This document shows positions 24,727 through 34,411 of a DNA stretch of 64,000 nucleotides, in pieces. Within the stretch, counting starts at the first letter, position 1. Every line of letters starts with the position of its first letter. Position numbers and translations under genes: made by a program. Below the pieces are notes generated by a model that worked only from the letters and a program-made list of their open reading frames with translations, searched no databases and had not been told where the DNA came from. The DNA comes from Ohtaekwangia sp036786105 (lineage in GTDB: Bacteria; Bacteroidota; Bacteroidia; Cytophagales; Cyclobacteriaceae). The DNA is taken from positions 62,001 through 126,000 of the forward strand of contig NZ_DAIQRQ010000002.1 of the NCBI RefSeq assembly GCF_036786105.1. The letters run 5' to 3'.

Positions 24727-27700
24727 GTGAAGGCGAACGATTTTCTAAGTATCTATAAAGCGGATAGTTTGGTAAAGACCATAGCCGATGGGATCAAAGC
24801 GTCTGCACCTCAAACTATTCGTGTAAAAGGATTGTCTGGTAGCCTCGATGCTGTCGTGCTGGCAGCCACCTTTAAAATACACCCGAGAGATTATTTGGTT
24901 ATACTTCAGGATCGCGAAGAAGCCGCATACTTTCAGAACGATCTTCAAAATCTGCTGGAGCGGGAAGTTTTACTTTTTCCCATGTCGTACAAAAGACCGT
25001 ATGAGTACGATGAAACAGAGAATGCCAATATTTTAATGCGTGCCGAGGTACTCAATCGCCTGGCAAGTAAATCTGCAGCGGAGATTATTGTTACCTATCC
25101 CGAAGCGTTAAGCGAGAAGGTGATCAATAAGCGATCACTTGCCTCCAATACATTTACTATAAAGCTAAAGGAACAACTCGATGTTAATTTTCTCGAAGAG
25201 TTTCTTCATAATTACGATTTCGAAAGAACCGATTTTGTTTACGAAGCTGGCCAATTTGCCATTCGCGGTGGTATCATTGATATTTATTCCTTTGCTTACG
25301 AGCTTCCCTATCGCATCGAGTTATTTGGCAATGAAGTAGACAGCATTCGTACGTTTGAACCGGGTTCTCAGCTCTCTGTAAATTCTCTTGAGAAGGTAAA
25401 TATCATACCGAATGTGCAGACTAAGCTGATACAGGAAGAGCGGCAGTCGTTGCTTGAATTTATATCAGCTGAAACGAAGTTATGGTTAAAGGACGCTCAA
25501 CTAACGGAAGACATCGTTCAGAAAAGCTACGATCGTGCCGAAGCATCATTCGATAAGATTATAAAAGCAAGCGGAGTACAGGTTGTTTCGTCACCTGATA
25601 AATTATTCGATACCGGAAAAGAATTTACAACGCGGAGTGCTTCCTTTACACGTATTGAATTTGGAAACAGATTTATACTTCCCAACACCGATACGATTGA
25701 GTATACATCGTCAGCACAGCCATCGTTCAATAAGGACTTCGAGTTACTGACAGCCAATCTGTACGAACACCAGGAGCATGGTCTGAGTAATTTTATTGCT
25801 GCTGATATGCCCCGGCAACTAGAGCGGCTGAAAGGTATTTTTGAAGAGATAAATATGGCGTTGAAATTTCAGCCTCTTGAATTTGCGCTGAGACAAGGCT
25901 ATGTTGATCAGAATCTGAAGATTGTTTGCTATACCGATCATCAGATTTTTGAACGTTTCCATCGCTATAAAGCGAAAGAGAAATTTACCAAATCGAAAGC
26001 ACTCACCATGCGAGAGCTGCAAACGCTTCAGCCGGGAGACTTTGTAACACACATTGATTATGGCATAGCAAAATTTGCAGGTCTTGAGAAACGCGATATT
26101 AACGGTCACGAGCAGGAAGCTATACGTCTCGTATATCGAGATGACGATTTGTTGTATGTCAGCATTCACTCGCTTCATAAAATATCCAAATACTCGGGTA
26201 AGGAAGGCACTCCGCCTGTGATGAGCAAGCTGGGTACGCAGGAGTGGGAAACTAAGAAGTCAAAAGTAAAGAAGCGCGTAAAAGACATTGCAAAAGAGCT
26301 TATTGAGTTATACGCAAAACGCAAGACTGCACCTGGATTTGCATACGCCCCGGATGGATTTTTACAGGCAGAGCTGGAGTCATCGTTTATGTATGAAGAT
26401 ACTCCAGATCAGGCGCGTGCCACCGAAGATGTAAAGAAAGATATGCAGCAGCCTCACCCGATGGATAGACTGGTGTGTGGTGATGTTGGCTTTGGAAAAA
26501 CAGAAGTTGCTGTGCGTGCAGCATTCAAAGCAGCAAGCGAAGGCAAACAGGTAGCGGTATTAGTGCCAACTACCATATTAGCAATGCAGCATTACAAAAC
26601 GTTTCGCGATCGACTCTCAAATTTTCCAGTGCGGGTGGAATATGTTTCCCGTTTCAAAACAGATGCTGAAATAAAAAAAATCATAGCCGAAACGAAAGAA
26701 GGAAAAGTAGATATACTCATCGGAACACACCGTGTGGTAAGTAAGGATGTTCAATTCAAGGATCTTGGTCTGCTCATAATAGACGAGGAGCAGAAGTTTG
26801 GCGTGAAGGTGAAAGACAGACTCAAAGAGTTGAAGGTAAATGTAGATGTACTCACCCTCACAGCTACACCGATACCACGTACATTACATTTTTCTTTAAT
26901 GGGCGCTCGCGACTTGAGTATTATAGCAACACCACCACCTAATCGCCAACCGGTAACTACGGAGTTGCATACCTTTAATGAAGAAATTATCCGTGATGCT
27001 ATAAGCAAAGAACTGCGCAGGGGCGGGCAGGTTTTCTTTGTATATAATCGCGTGAGTGATATAGAGTCTGTTGCCAACGTTATTTACAAGCTTGTGCCCG
27101 ATGCTCGTATTGGTATTGGTCACGGACAAATGGAAGGCGACAAGCTTGAGAAGGTAATGGTAAAATTTATTGAGGGAGAATACGATGTGTTGGTTTCTAC
27201 CAACATCATTGAGTCGGGACTTGATATACCCAACGCCAATACCATCATCATCAACCAGGCGCACATGTTTGGTTTGTCTGATCTTCACCAGATGCGCGGA
27301 CGTGTTGGTCGATCGAATAAAAAAGCATTCTGCTATTTACTCACACCGCCCGCATCGATGCTATCTGCTGACTCCAGAAAAAAATTATCAGCATTGGAAG
27401 AATTTTCTGAATTGGGCGATGGCTTTAAGGTAGCCATGCGTGACCTTGATATACGCGGAGCCGGCAATTTATTAGGCGCTGAACAGACAGGATTTATCAG
27501 CGATCTTGGTTTTGATACTTATCACAAAATTCTGGATGATGCCGTGCAGGAATTGAAGGAAACGGATTTCAAGGAATTGTTTGCTTCTGATCTGGCAGAA
27601 AAAGCAAAGCTAATTGTTCAGGATTGCGTAATTGAAACCGATCTGGAAATATTGATTCCCGAAACATACATTGCCAGTACAACGGAGCGCCTGCAGCTAT

Positions 27701-28101
27701 ACTCCAGGCTCGATAATATACCGGATGAAACACAGCTTAATAAGTTTGTAGATGAAATGCGCGACCGTTTTGGTGCTATACCTCCTACCGTGGAGGAATT
27801 GATCAATACCGTAAGACTGCGCTGGCTTGGAGAGAAGCTCGGGTTCGAAAAATTAAGCCTCAAGAGTGAAAAACTCCGCGCTTACTTTATCAGTACCAAG
27901 GATGCATATTTCAGCTCAGACATATTTGGACAGGTACTATCTTTTGTCCAGAAAAATTCCAAGCAATGTAAAATGAAAGACAGTGGTGGTAAGGCCATGC
28001 TGATAATTGATAACGTTAAGACTGTAGACGCAGCCATTGAGCTGTTAAGTCGAATGGCTGGTCACGAAGTCAAATCATCCAAAGAAATTTTGTCAAGATA
28101 A
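24727..28101 (+). CDS. mfd: transcription-repair coupling factor
   Basis: A 1124-residue Mfd with a GTG start. Order of domains: UvrB-homology region (about 1-380), RNA polymerase-interacting domain (TLQPGDFVTHIDYGIAKFAG, about 430-500), translocase helicase with Walker A GDVGFGKTEVAVRAAF (about 587), DEEQ box IIDEEQKFG, motif VI region HQMRGRVGRSNKKAF, and a C-terminal TRCF domain. It removes stalled RNA polymerase and recruits UvrA to the template strand. Length and motifs are normal. Its 3' end overlaps the stop of the opposite-strand gene at 28062 by 40 bases. Confidence 0.97.
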   Translation: MKANDFLSIYKADSLVKTIADGIKASAPQTIRVKGLSGSLDAVVLAATFKIHPRDYLVILQDREEAAYFQNDLQNLLEREVLLFPMSYKRPYEYDETENANILMRAEVLNRLASKSAAEIIVTYPEALSEKVINKRSLASNTFTIKLKEQLDVNFLEEFLHNYDFERTDFVYEAGQFAIRGGIIDIYSFAYELPYRIELFGNEVDSIRTFEPGSQLSVNSLEKVNIIPNVQTKLIQEERQSLLEFISAETKLWLKDAQLTEDIVQKSYDRAEASFDKIIKASGVQVVSSPDKLFDTGKEFTTRSASFTRIEFGNRFILPNTDTIEYTSSAQPSFNKDFELLTANLYEHQEHGLSNFIAADMPRQLERLKGIFEEINMALKFQPLEFALRQGYVDQNLKIVCYTDHQIFERFHRYKAKEKFTKSKALTMRELQTLQPGDFVTHIDYGIAKFAGLEKRDINGHEQEAIRLVYRDDDLLYVSIHSLHKISKYSGKEGTPPVMSKLGTQEWETKKSKVKKRVKDIAKELIELYAKRKTAPGFAYAPDGFLQAELESSFMYEDTPDQARATEDVKKDMQQPHPMDRLVCGDVGFGKTEVAVRAAFKAASEGKQVAVLVPTTILAMQHYKTFRDRLSNFPVRVEYVSRFKTDAEIKKIIAETKEGKVDILIGTHRVVSKDVQFKDLGLLIIDEEQKFGVKVKDRLKELKVNVDVLTLTATPIPRTLHFSLMGARDLSIIATPPPNRQPVTTELHTFNEEIIRDAISKELRRGGQVFFVYNRVSDIESVANVIYKLVPDARIGIGHGQMEGDKLEKVMVKFIEGEYDVLVSTNIIESGLDIPNANTIIINQAHMFGLSDLHQMRGRVGRSNKKAFCYLLTPPASMLSADSRKKLSALEEFSELGDGFKVAMRDLDIRGAGNLLGAEQTGFISDLGFDTYHKILDDAVQELKETDFKELFASDLAEKAKLIVQDCVIETDLEILIPETYIASTTERLQLYSRLDNIPDETQLNKFVDEMRDRFGAIPPTVEELINTVRLRWLGEKLGFEKLSLKSEKLRAYFISTKDAYFSSDIFGQVLSFVQKNSKQCKMKDSGGKAMLIIDNVKTVDAAIELLSRMAGHEVKSSKEILSR

Positions 28102-28313
28102 GGCTTCAGTCCAACCGTGTTATCAAAAGCATTGATCATTAATACCTTTTGATACTTAGGAGAATAAAACACTTCAATGTAGAAGCCGTCAGTGTAATAC
28201 AAAAAAACTTTGCAGTCGGCCAGTACGCGTTGCATCAGGTAATTACCGTGAAATGTGATGATATCACATTTCTTTTCGAAGGTCATAACGCGGAAGTCTT
28301 CAAGGGTGAACAT
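28062..28313 (-). CDS. 83-residue conserved-type hypothetical protein overlapping mfd tail
   Basis: An 83-residue frame with MFTLEDFRVMTFEKKCDIIT, NYLMQRVLADCKVFLYYTDG and FYIEVFYSPKYQKVLMINAF, a plausible small alpha-beta fold. The stop lies 40 bases inside the end of mfd on the other strand. The repeated aromatic beta pattern and clear ATG support a real gene. The function is unknown; a start at 28286 is possible. Confidence 0.65.
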   Translation of the reverse strand: MFTLEDFRVMTFEKKCDIITFHGNYLMQRVLADCKVFLYYTDGFYIEVFYSPKYQKVLMINAFDNTVGLKPYLDKISLDDLTS

Positions 28314-28564
28314 AAGGAATGTTTTTTAAACCCGTTAATCGAAAAGGCATGCCACCCGCTTTAACCTTCGAAAATGTCAACTAAACGGAACTTCCGGCAT
28401 GTTCTGCTTCCCAAAAATGGATAGATGATTCCCGAAACAATGAATCCCAATTGGTTACGTTTTATAGTACCGGTTTTCCTTTCATTAAAGATTCACTAAT
28501 AACTTGCGACTGCTTGGAAAACATGGGATTATCCCCTTAATTAGCATTTGGTTTAAAATCTAGA

Positions 28565-29791
28565 ATGAAAATGAAGTATTCTTTCAGGGTTCTCTTGTAT
28601 GTAGTTGGTGGATCAGTTGCCCTGTCTGCCTGCTCACTTTTTGGAGGCAAAGGCGGAAAGCCCACAGCTTCAAACCCGGGTCAGATGAGTTCAGCTACAG
28701 GCTTAGCTTATAATGACGAAGATCAGGGCGGATTTATGGTTAATCCATACGAAGGTCAACCCGATGCACCAAATATGGTGTTCATCGAAGGTGGACGTGC
28801 GGTTATGGGTTCTTTCGAAGAAGATGTTATGTCGTATCGCGATAACATCGAGAGAACAGTTTCAGTAGCTTCATTCTATATGGATGAAACTGAAATTGCC
28901 AACATCCACTGGCTGGAATACTTGCATTACCTCGCAAAAGATTCTTCACAGGAAGCTTATCAGGCCGCTCTTCCGGATACAATGGTTTGGGTAGGCAAGC
29001 TTGCTTTCAATGATCCTTATGTTGATCACTATCTGCGTTACCCTGGTTTTCGTTATTTTCCTGTAGTGGGTATCACCTGGAATCAGGCTAATAAATATGC
29101 TGTATGGAGAACACGCGCCGTGAACATTAAACTGGCTGAAAATGCTGGTGAAGAATATGCAGAAAGCGATGGCCGTATTCCGTTGGAATCTGGTATTGTA
29201 GTACCTGCTTACCGTTTGCCTACAGAAGCTGAGTGGGAATATGCTGCACAGGCATTGATCGGTACTCAGTGGCTGGAAGAAATGCAAACGCACCAGCGCA
29301 TTTATCCTTGGGATGGTCACGCGGTTCGTAACCCATACGGAAAACAAATGGGCTTTATGCTTGCTAACTTTAAACGCGGTCGTGGTGACTATGCTGGTAT
29401 AGCAGGTCGTTTGAACGATGGTGCGTTGATCACCTCTTATATATATGAATTCCCTCCGAATGATTACGGTCTCTATAACATGGCAGGTAACGTAAGCGAG
29501 TGGGTTCAGGACACTTACCGTCCTACTACTTACCAGGATTTTGATGATCTTAACCCAATCAGAAGAGATGGTTTCCTTGATCCTTCATCGGGGTATAATA
29601 GCGATTCAGAGAAAAACCCAGAAACATTTACTTCCCTCATTAATGATAACGCCCGCGTGTACAAAGGTGGTTCATGGAAGGATGTAGCATACTGGATGTC
29701 ACCTGGTACAAGAAGATATCTGGATAAAGATTCTGCTACCGCTACAGTTGGTTTCCGCTGTGCGATGATCAGAGCCGGATCTAATTATTAA
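28565..29791 (+). CDS. gldJ: gliding motility / type IX secretion lipoprotein GldJ
   Basis: A 408-residue lipoprotein (lipobox ALSAC at about residue 23) with one formylglycine-generating-enzyme (SUMF1-like) domain from about residue 65: NMVFIEGGRAVMGSFEEDVM, FYMDETEIANIHWLEYL, YRLPTEAEWEYAAQA, YGLYNMAGNVSEWVQD and VGFRCAMIR. The order and the FDDLNPIRRDGF segment fit GldJ more than GldK. GldJ stabilises the gliding/T9SS machinery at the outer membrane's inner face. It is followed by a strong terminator, and the next same-strand genes include murF-alr, matching the gldJ-murF neighbourhood known in gliding Bacteroidota. Confidence 0.85.
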   Translation: MKMKYSFRVLLYVVGGSVALSACSLFGGKGGKPTASNPGQMSSATGLAYNDEDQGGFMVNPYEGQPDAPNMVFIEGGRAVMGSFEEDVMSYRDNIERTVSVASFYMDETEIANIHWLEYLHYLAKDSSQEAYQAALPDTMVWVGKLAFNDPYVDHYLRYPGFRYFPVVGITWNQANKYAVWRTRAVNIKLAENAGEEYAESDGRIPLESGIVVPAYRLPTEAEWEYAAQALIGTQWLEEMQTHQRIYPWDGHAVRNPYGKQMGFMLANFKRGRGDYAGIAGRLNDGALITSYIYEFPPNDYGLYNMAGNVSEWVQDTYRPTTYQDFDDLNPIRRDGFLDPSSGYNSDSEKNPETFTSLINDNARVYKGGSWKDVAYWMSPGTRRYLDKDSATATVGFRCAMIRAGSNY

Positions 29792-29814
29792 GAAGATTTT
29801 AGACCCAAAATAAA

Positions 29815-29851
29815 AGAAGCCAGTGAATGTTCACTGGCTTCTTTGTTTTAT
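29815..29851 (+). terminator. terminator of gldJ
   Basis: A 12-base perfect stem AGAAGCCAGTGA / TCACTGGCTTCT (29815-29826 and 29831-29842) with a 4-base loop is followed by TTGTTTTAT. It starts 24 bases after the gldJ stop. Confidence 0.9.
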
Positions 29852-30042
29852 CGTGTGTACGTGTAGGTCTATGAAGTACTGGTAAATAGGTAACTCTCAG
29901 GAATCACGTTCTAAATCTCTGATACCATCTCTTTCTTCCTTTGCCCATACATAGACGGGAAATGAGAACCATTACGTTCTTGGAGAAAACAAAAAAATGT
30001 TTAAAATGGGCAAAAGGTGCGGCTGTTTTAGGAACAGTAACC

Positions 30043-30426
30043 TCAATCAACTATATCCTGTAACTTGTACTTGCGAATGATATAGTAAAGAAAATTAAAT
30101 GAAAGAACATCGTCTTCGTGAGCCGGTTTAGACATGTTCTTGCCGGGATCTGCTGTTACTGGGATGCGCGTGGGATTTCGCATGCTGGCTGAGTCTCTCG
30201 CTGCTGTGGAGACCCTTGTATTTGTATTAACACTGGAAGATGACACGGATGAACCTCCACTGAGAGGTTCCCCCTCACCACCGGGCGAGTAATTAATACG
30301 TTCCTTTTCAGATGAAACGGTACCACCATCGAAGGTAGCATCTTGGGCATGCAGTACCATAAACCCTGCGGGTGTAATTGTACTCAGGCTGAGTGTTAAA
30401 AGAATATGATGAAGTTTGTGCTTCAT
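30043..30426 (-). CDS. secreted serine-rich low-complexity protein next to gldJ
   Basis: A 127-residue protein with a signal peptide (to VLHAQD). The middle is rich in Ser, Thr and Gly (GGSSVSSSSVNTNTRVSTAARD) and probably disordered. The C-terminus DDVLSFNFLYYIIRKYKLQDIVD is structured and may be the conserved end. A -7 box (TAATTTTG) lies at 30496-30489 on the minus strand. I do not recognise the family. It is an orphan between gldJ and the csaA-like gene. Confidence 0.6.
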   Translation of the reverse strand: MKHKLHHILLTLSLSTITPAGFMVLHAQDATFDGGTVSSEKERINYSPGGEGEPLSGGSSVSSSSVNTNTRVSTAARDSASMRNPTRIPVTADPGKNMSKPAHEDDVLSFNFLYYIIRKYKLQDIVD

Positions 30427-30583
30427 TCTGTGGTGGCCCAGGTGCCTCTTGTTAACGCCAGAATTTTATTTTTTGTTTCGACAAAGTACAAAATTAAACT
30501 CGTAATGCCATTTATTTGGGCATAAGTTCGATTGGATCATGAATTAAATGTAAGGAATTTGACGGTTTTAAAAATTTTTAGAG

Positions 30584-30913
30584 ATGTTAAGCTGGGATGA
30601 TTTTATAAAAGTTGATTTACGGGCCGGTACCATTATAAAAGTGGAATCGTTTGCAGAAGCAAGAAAGCCTGCTATCAAATTATGGATAGATTTAGGTGAG
30701 GTAGGTATAAAAAGATCAAGTGCGCAAATTACCGATCACTATTCAATCGAAGCACTAATTGGCAGACAAGTAATCTGTGTTGTAAATTTTCCGCCCAAGC
30801 AAATCGCAAATTTTGTTTCCGAAGTATTAGTAACAGGTTTCCCGGATGAACATAATCATGTTGTTTTGAGTAGTATTGATAAAAAGGTGCCTAACGGTGC
30901 GCGATTATTCTGA
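30584..30913 (+). CDS. csaA: CsaA-like tRNA-binding-domain protein
   Basis: A 109-residue single-domain protein with the OB-fold of the tRNA-binding domain family. DFIKVDLRAGTIIKVESFAE, ARKPAIKLWIDLGEVGIK, RQVICVVNFPPKQIANFVSE and VLVTGFPDE are typical of CsaA. CsaA has chaperone-like activity in Bacillus and binds proteins or RNA. It ends 4 bases before the murF-alr ATG, so the two are one operon. Confidence 0.9.
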   Translation: MLSWDDFIKVDLRAGTIIKVESFAEARKPAIKLWIDLGEVGIKRSSAQITDHYSIEALIGRQVICVVNFPPKQIANFVSEVLVTGFPDEHNHVVLSSIDKKVPNGARLF

Positions 30914-30917
30914 GGCC

Positions 30918-33356
30918 ATGATCAATTTTTCATCATTAGAGAAGATAACAGGTGGTAAGAACCTGCAGTATATTTCAGATAAGCAGATACGCACCCTTAT
31001 AATTGATAGCCGAAAGGCTGTGGGAGAGTCTGGCGCTATATTCTTTGCTATAGCAGGTGAGCGTCATGACGGACACCGGTATATACAAGAGCTATATCAA
31101 AAGGGAGTACACCAGTTTGTGGTTGAACAGGTAATAGAAAATATAGCTTCTCTAAAAGAGGCCAATATTATTCAGGTTACATCATCTGTAGATGCACTTC
31201 AAAGACTGGCCGCGTATCATCGCACTCAATTCTATATACCGGTTATTGGTATTACTGGCAGCAATGGTAAAACAATTATTAAAGAATGGTTGTATCAGAT
31301 GCTCTCCAGGAACGGAAGTGTTGTGAAAAATCCAGGAAGCTATAATTCGCAAGTAGGTGTCCCTCTTTCAGTGTGGCAAATGCAGCCGCATCATACCATC
31401 GGTATATTCGAGGCAGGTATTTCGCACCCTGGAGAAATGGAGAAACTGGCTAATGTTATAAAGCCAACCATTGGTATATTTTCAATGATTGGGTCCGCGC
31501 ATGACGAAGGTTTTTCAAGTCAGCAGCAAAAGATACAAGAAAAGTTGCGGTTGTTTAAAGCAAGCCATACACTTATTTATTGTAAAGATCATGATGCTAT
31601 TGATAATGCTATCTCTTTATCAAACTACAAATCGCTAAGCTGGGGCTACAGCATTTCCGCAGATATAGTTATTGAGTCAGTACAGTCCAGGTATATAGTT
31701 ATTTACCAAGGTCAACGGCTCTCTTTGACATTGCCTTTTTCTGATCCCGCTTCCATAGAGAATTGCTTCCATTGTATAGCAACGCTGCTGTGGCTTGGGT
31801 ACAATCAGATGGCAATTCAGGAAGGTATAAACAGTTTACGTACGGTGCAAATGCGCCTCGAGTTGAAAGAAGGTATCAATCACTGCCAGCTGGTTGACGA
31901 TACTTATAATAACGACTTGGCCGGTTTGGAGATTAGCCTGCAGTTTCTTACACATCAACATCAACGTACACGTAAGCGGGTGATTCTTTCGGATATACTC
32001 GAATCCGGTTTGCCAAACGAAAACCTGGTGAAACTCATTGCCGAACTGATTACTAAAAATCACATCGATGATTTTATAGGTATAGGGAGAGTACTGGGTG
32101 AGTATAGAAAGTACTTTTCTTCAACATCTATATTTTACGAATCTACAGAGACCTTTCTGCGTGATTTCGATACGAGTGAGCTTCACAATGAAATAATTCT
32201 GGTAAAAGGCGCTAGAACTTTTGAATTTGAAAAGATCGTAAACCGGTTACAACGAAAAGTTCACGGCACTGTAATGGAGATTAACCTGGGCGCGTTGGTG
32301 CACAATCTTAATTTCTTTAGGTCGCGGCTCAAGCCTTCCATCAAAATCATGGTAATGGTGAAAGCCTTTGCTTACGGAAGTGGTAGTAACGAAATAGCCA
32401 ATATACTTCAGTACCATCAGGTGGATTACCTCGGCGTAGCTTACGCCGATGAAGGTGTGGATCTTCGAAAGAATAATATAGCATTGCCGATCATGGTGAT
32501 GAACCCATCCGAAGAAAGTTTTAATTCTCTGCAGTTGCATCGGCTGGAGCCGGAAATTTATAGTTTTAAAATTCTGCGTGCTCTTCTCAGTTATCTGAAT
32601 GACCAGTCGCTTAGTATTCATATCAAGCTGGATACAGGGATGCATCGCCTGGGTTTTGAAGAGTGTGATCTTGACGAACTGATTCAGCTTTTAAGAAAGC
32701 ATAAAAATCTTCACGTAGCTTCTATTTTCAGTCATCTTGCCGGTGCAGATGAAACCGAGCACGATACCTTCTCTAAAAATCAGGCAGGGAAATTCAAACA
32801 ATGGGCCGATCGCATTTCAGATGCTTTAGGATATAAACCATTATATCATATTTTGAATACACCAGGTATATTACGGTTGCCCGATTATCAAATGGATATG
32901 GTGCGTCTGGGTATAGGATTGTATGGAGTAGATCCAACAACAGAGGGTTTCCGTGAATTAAAACCTGTGGCAACGCTGAAGACAATTATCTCCCAAATCA
33001 GGCATATAAAATCTGGCGAGAGTGTTGGTTATGGACGAAGAGGCGTAGCTTCTGGCGACCTCACACTGGCGACCATTGCCATTGGTTATGCCGATGGATT
33101 TAGTCGCGCGTTTAGCCGGGGCGTTGGGCAAGTACTGATCAATGGAAAGCGGGCACCAGTGATTGGCAATGTGTGTATGGATATGACCATGATTGACATA
33201 ACCGGCATAGACGCAGCAGAAGGTGATGAGGTGATTTTATTTGGATCGCAGTTACCCATTCAGGAAATAGCATCCTCTATTAAGACAATTCCATACGAGA
33301 TTTTAACGAACACCAGTGAGCGTGTAAAGCGGATTTTTGTTGCCGAAAGTATCTGA
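30918..33356 (+). CDS. bifunctional MurF ligase - alanine racemase fusion
   Basis: An 812-residue fusion. Residues about 1-450 are MurF, which adds D-Ala-D-Ala to UDP-MurNAc-tripeptide: Walker A GITGSNGKTIIKEW, LVDDTYNNDLAGLEISL and LVKGARTFEFE. Residues about 455-812 are PLP-dependent alanine racemase: the PLP Lys in VMVKAFAYGSGSNE, the AGADETEH segment, LRLPDYQMDMVRLGIGLYG and the second catalytic base Tyr in IAIGYADGFSRAF. So one protein makes D-Ala and uses its dipeptide, which is known in Bacteroidota. An upstream TTG at 30876 would overlap csaA by 38 bases and is rejected in favour of the ATG at 30918. Confidence 0.93.
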   Translation: MINFSSLEKITGGKNLQYISDKQIRTLIIDSRKAVGESGAIFFAIAGERHDGHRYIQELYQKGVHQFVVEQVIENIASLKEANIIQVTSSVDALQRLAAYHRTQFYIPVIGITGSNGKTIIKEWLYQMLSRNGSVVKNPGSYNSQVGVPLSVWQMQPHHTIGIFEAGISHPGEMEKLANVIKPTIGIFSMIGSAHDEGFSSQQQKIQEKLRLFKASHTLIYCKDHDAIDNAISLSNYKSLSWGYSISADIVIESVQSRYIVIYQGQRLSLTLPFSDPASIENCFHCIATLLWLGYNQMAIQEGINSLRTVQMRLELKEGINHCQLVDDTYNNDLAGLEISLQFLTHQHQRTRKRVILSDILESGLPNENLVKLIAELITKNHIDDFIGIGRVLGEYRKYFSSTSIFYESTETFLRDFDTSELHNEIILVKGARTFEFEKIVNRLQRKVHGTVMEINLGALVHNLNFFRSRLKPSIKIMVMVKAFAYGSGSNEIANILQYHQVDYLGVAYADEGVDLRKNNIALPIMVMNPSEESFNSLQLHRLEPEIYSFKILRALLSYLNDQSLSIHIKLDTGMHRLGFEECDLDELIQLLRKHKNLHVASIFSHLAGADETEHDTFSKNQAGKFKQWADRISDALGYKPLYHILNTPGILRLPDYQMDMVRLGIGLYGVDPTTEGFRELKPVATLKTIISQIRHIKSGESVGYGRRGVASGDLTLATIAIGYADGFSRAFSRGVGQVLINGKRAPVIGNVCMDMTMIDITGIDAAEGDEVILFGSQLPIQEIASSIKTIPYEILTNTSERVKRIFVAESI

Positions 33357-33467
33357 TATCTGACATTTCGGCGCTTTCATTAATTTTTTACAGCCTTTTT
33401 TCCAGTAACACTGGGAGTTAAAGCTTCCATGCCTCATATTTGTATACTAGATCGATAGAGAATAGAG

Positions 33468-34409
33468 ATGAACGATACAACCATGGAACGCCAGCAGCCA
33501 TTTGAGAAAGTAACCACGATGGAAGTGCCACGCAAGGTGCCTTTCAATGGAAAATATATCTACCTTACGCTTATCGTTCTTGTCTTCGTTGTTGCCATCG
33601 CAACTATTCTTTATTCCTTTAATTTCTTTGAATCTGCAGCAACGTGGATCAGTAGCCTCAGTGAAGATTTCTATCTTTTCATGCTGGCAGGGTTTATTGC
33701 CCAGATGATCGATGGGGCTCTCGGTATGGCATACGGAGTAAGCGCATCTACATTCCTACTTTCGTTTGGTGTTCCACCTGCAGCAGCCAGTGCGAGTATT
33801 CACACGTCAGAGATATTCACCAGTGGTGTTTCTGGATTAATGCATCTGCGGTTTCAGAATGTTAACAAAAAACTTTTCAAGACGCTGCTCCTGCCCGGTG
33901 TAATTGGTGCCGCTTTAGGTGCTTATGTGCTGTCTTCTCTGGAAGAATACAATCAATATATAAAGCCAGTCATAGCACTTTATACCTTGTACCTGGGTGT
34001 TGTTATTGTTCGCAAAGCGATTTACGGCAGCAGTAAAAAAATCAAGACAAAGACTATTCCTCGTCTCGCGACCTTTGGTGGATTTATGGACTCTATTGGA
34101 GGAGGAGGATGGGGCCCTATCGTTTCATCAACTCTTATCGCGGGTGGCAGACATCCACGTTACACCATCGGTTCAGTTAACCTCACAGAATTCTTTGTGG
34201 CATTAGCCAGCTCTATTACTTTTCTTGCCGTGATTGGATTGAGTCACTGGCAGGTAATTGCCGGTCTTATATCGGGCGGAATCATTGCGGCACCCATAGC
34301 TGCCTATTTTTCCAGCCGATTACCAGTTAAACGAATGATGATCCTGGTAGGTATCATGGTCATCTTGGTAAGCATCCGAATAATTTTTATAAGCCTTACT
34401 TCCCTGTAA
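33468..34409 (+). CDS. TauE/SafE-family anion permease
   Basis: A 313-residue membrane protein with about eight helices. A first helix (about 28-50) precedes the two family repeats: LAGFIAQMIDGALGMAYGVSA and FGGFMDSIGGGGWGPIVSST. This pair is the TauE/SafE (DUF81) signature, and each contains a glycine-rich transport motif. Relatives export sulfite or sulfoacetate or move other anions. The substrate is not clear from the gene context. It lies 110 bases after murF-alr, so it may have its own promoter (a one-mismatch -7 box CATATTTG is near 33435). Confidence 0.88.
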   Translation: MNDTTMERQQPFEKVTTMEVPRKVPFNGKYIYLTLIVLVFVVAIATILYSFNFFESAATWISSLSEDFYLFMLAGFIAQMIDGALGMAYGVSASTFLLSFGVPPAAASASIHTSEIFTSGVSGLMHLRFQNVNKKLFKTLLLPGVIGAALGAYVLSSLEEYNQYIKPVIALYTLYLGVVIVRKAIYGSSKKIKTKTIPRLATFGGFMDSIGGGGWGPIVSSTLIAGGRHPRYTIGSVNLTEFFVALASSITFLAVIGLSHWQVIAGLISGGIIAAPIAAYFSSRLPVKRMMILVGIMVILVSIRIIFISLTSL

Positions 34410-34411
34410 GG

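Noticed and set aside
24727..28101. Apparent frequent use of ATA as Ile codon after codons ending in T
   Set aside because: A by-eye count in mfd shows ATT, ATC and ATA mixed; no firm bias can be claimed without counting.
30876..30918. TTG start of murF-alr at 30876
   Set aside because: It would overlap csaA by 38 bases and add residues out of step with MurF proteins; the ATG at 30918 fits better.
33342..33372. GCCGAAA / TTTCGGC hairpin at the end of murF-alr
   Set aside because: The left arm is inside the coding end, the stem is 7 bases with a 17-base loop, and the T-run is distant; too weak to call.
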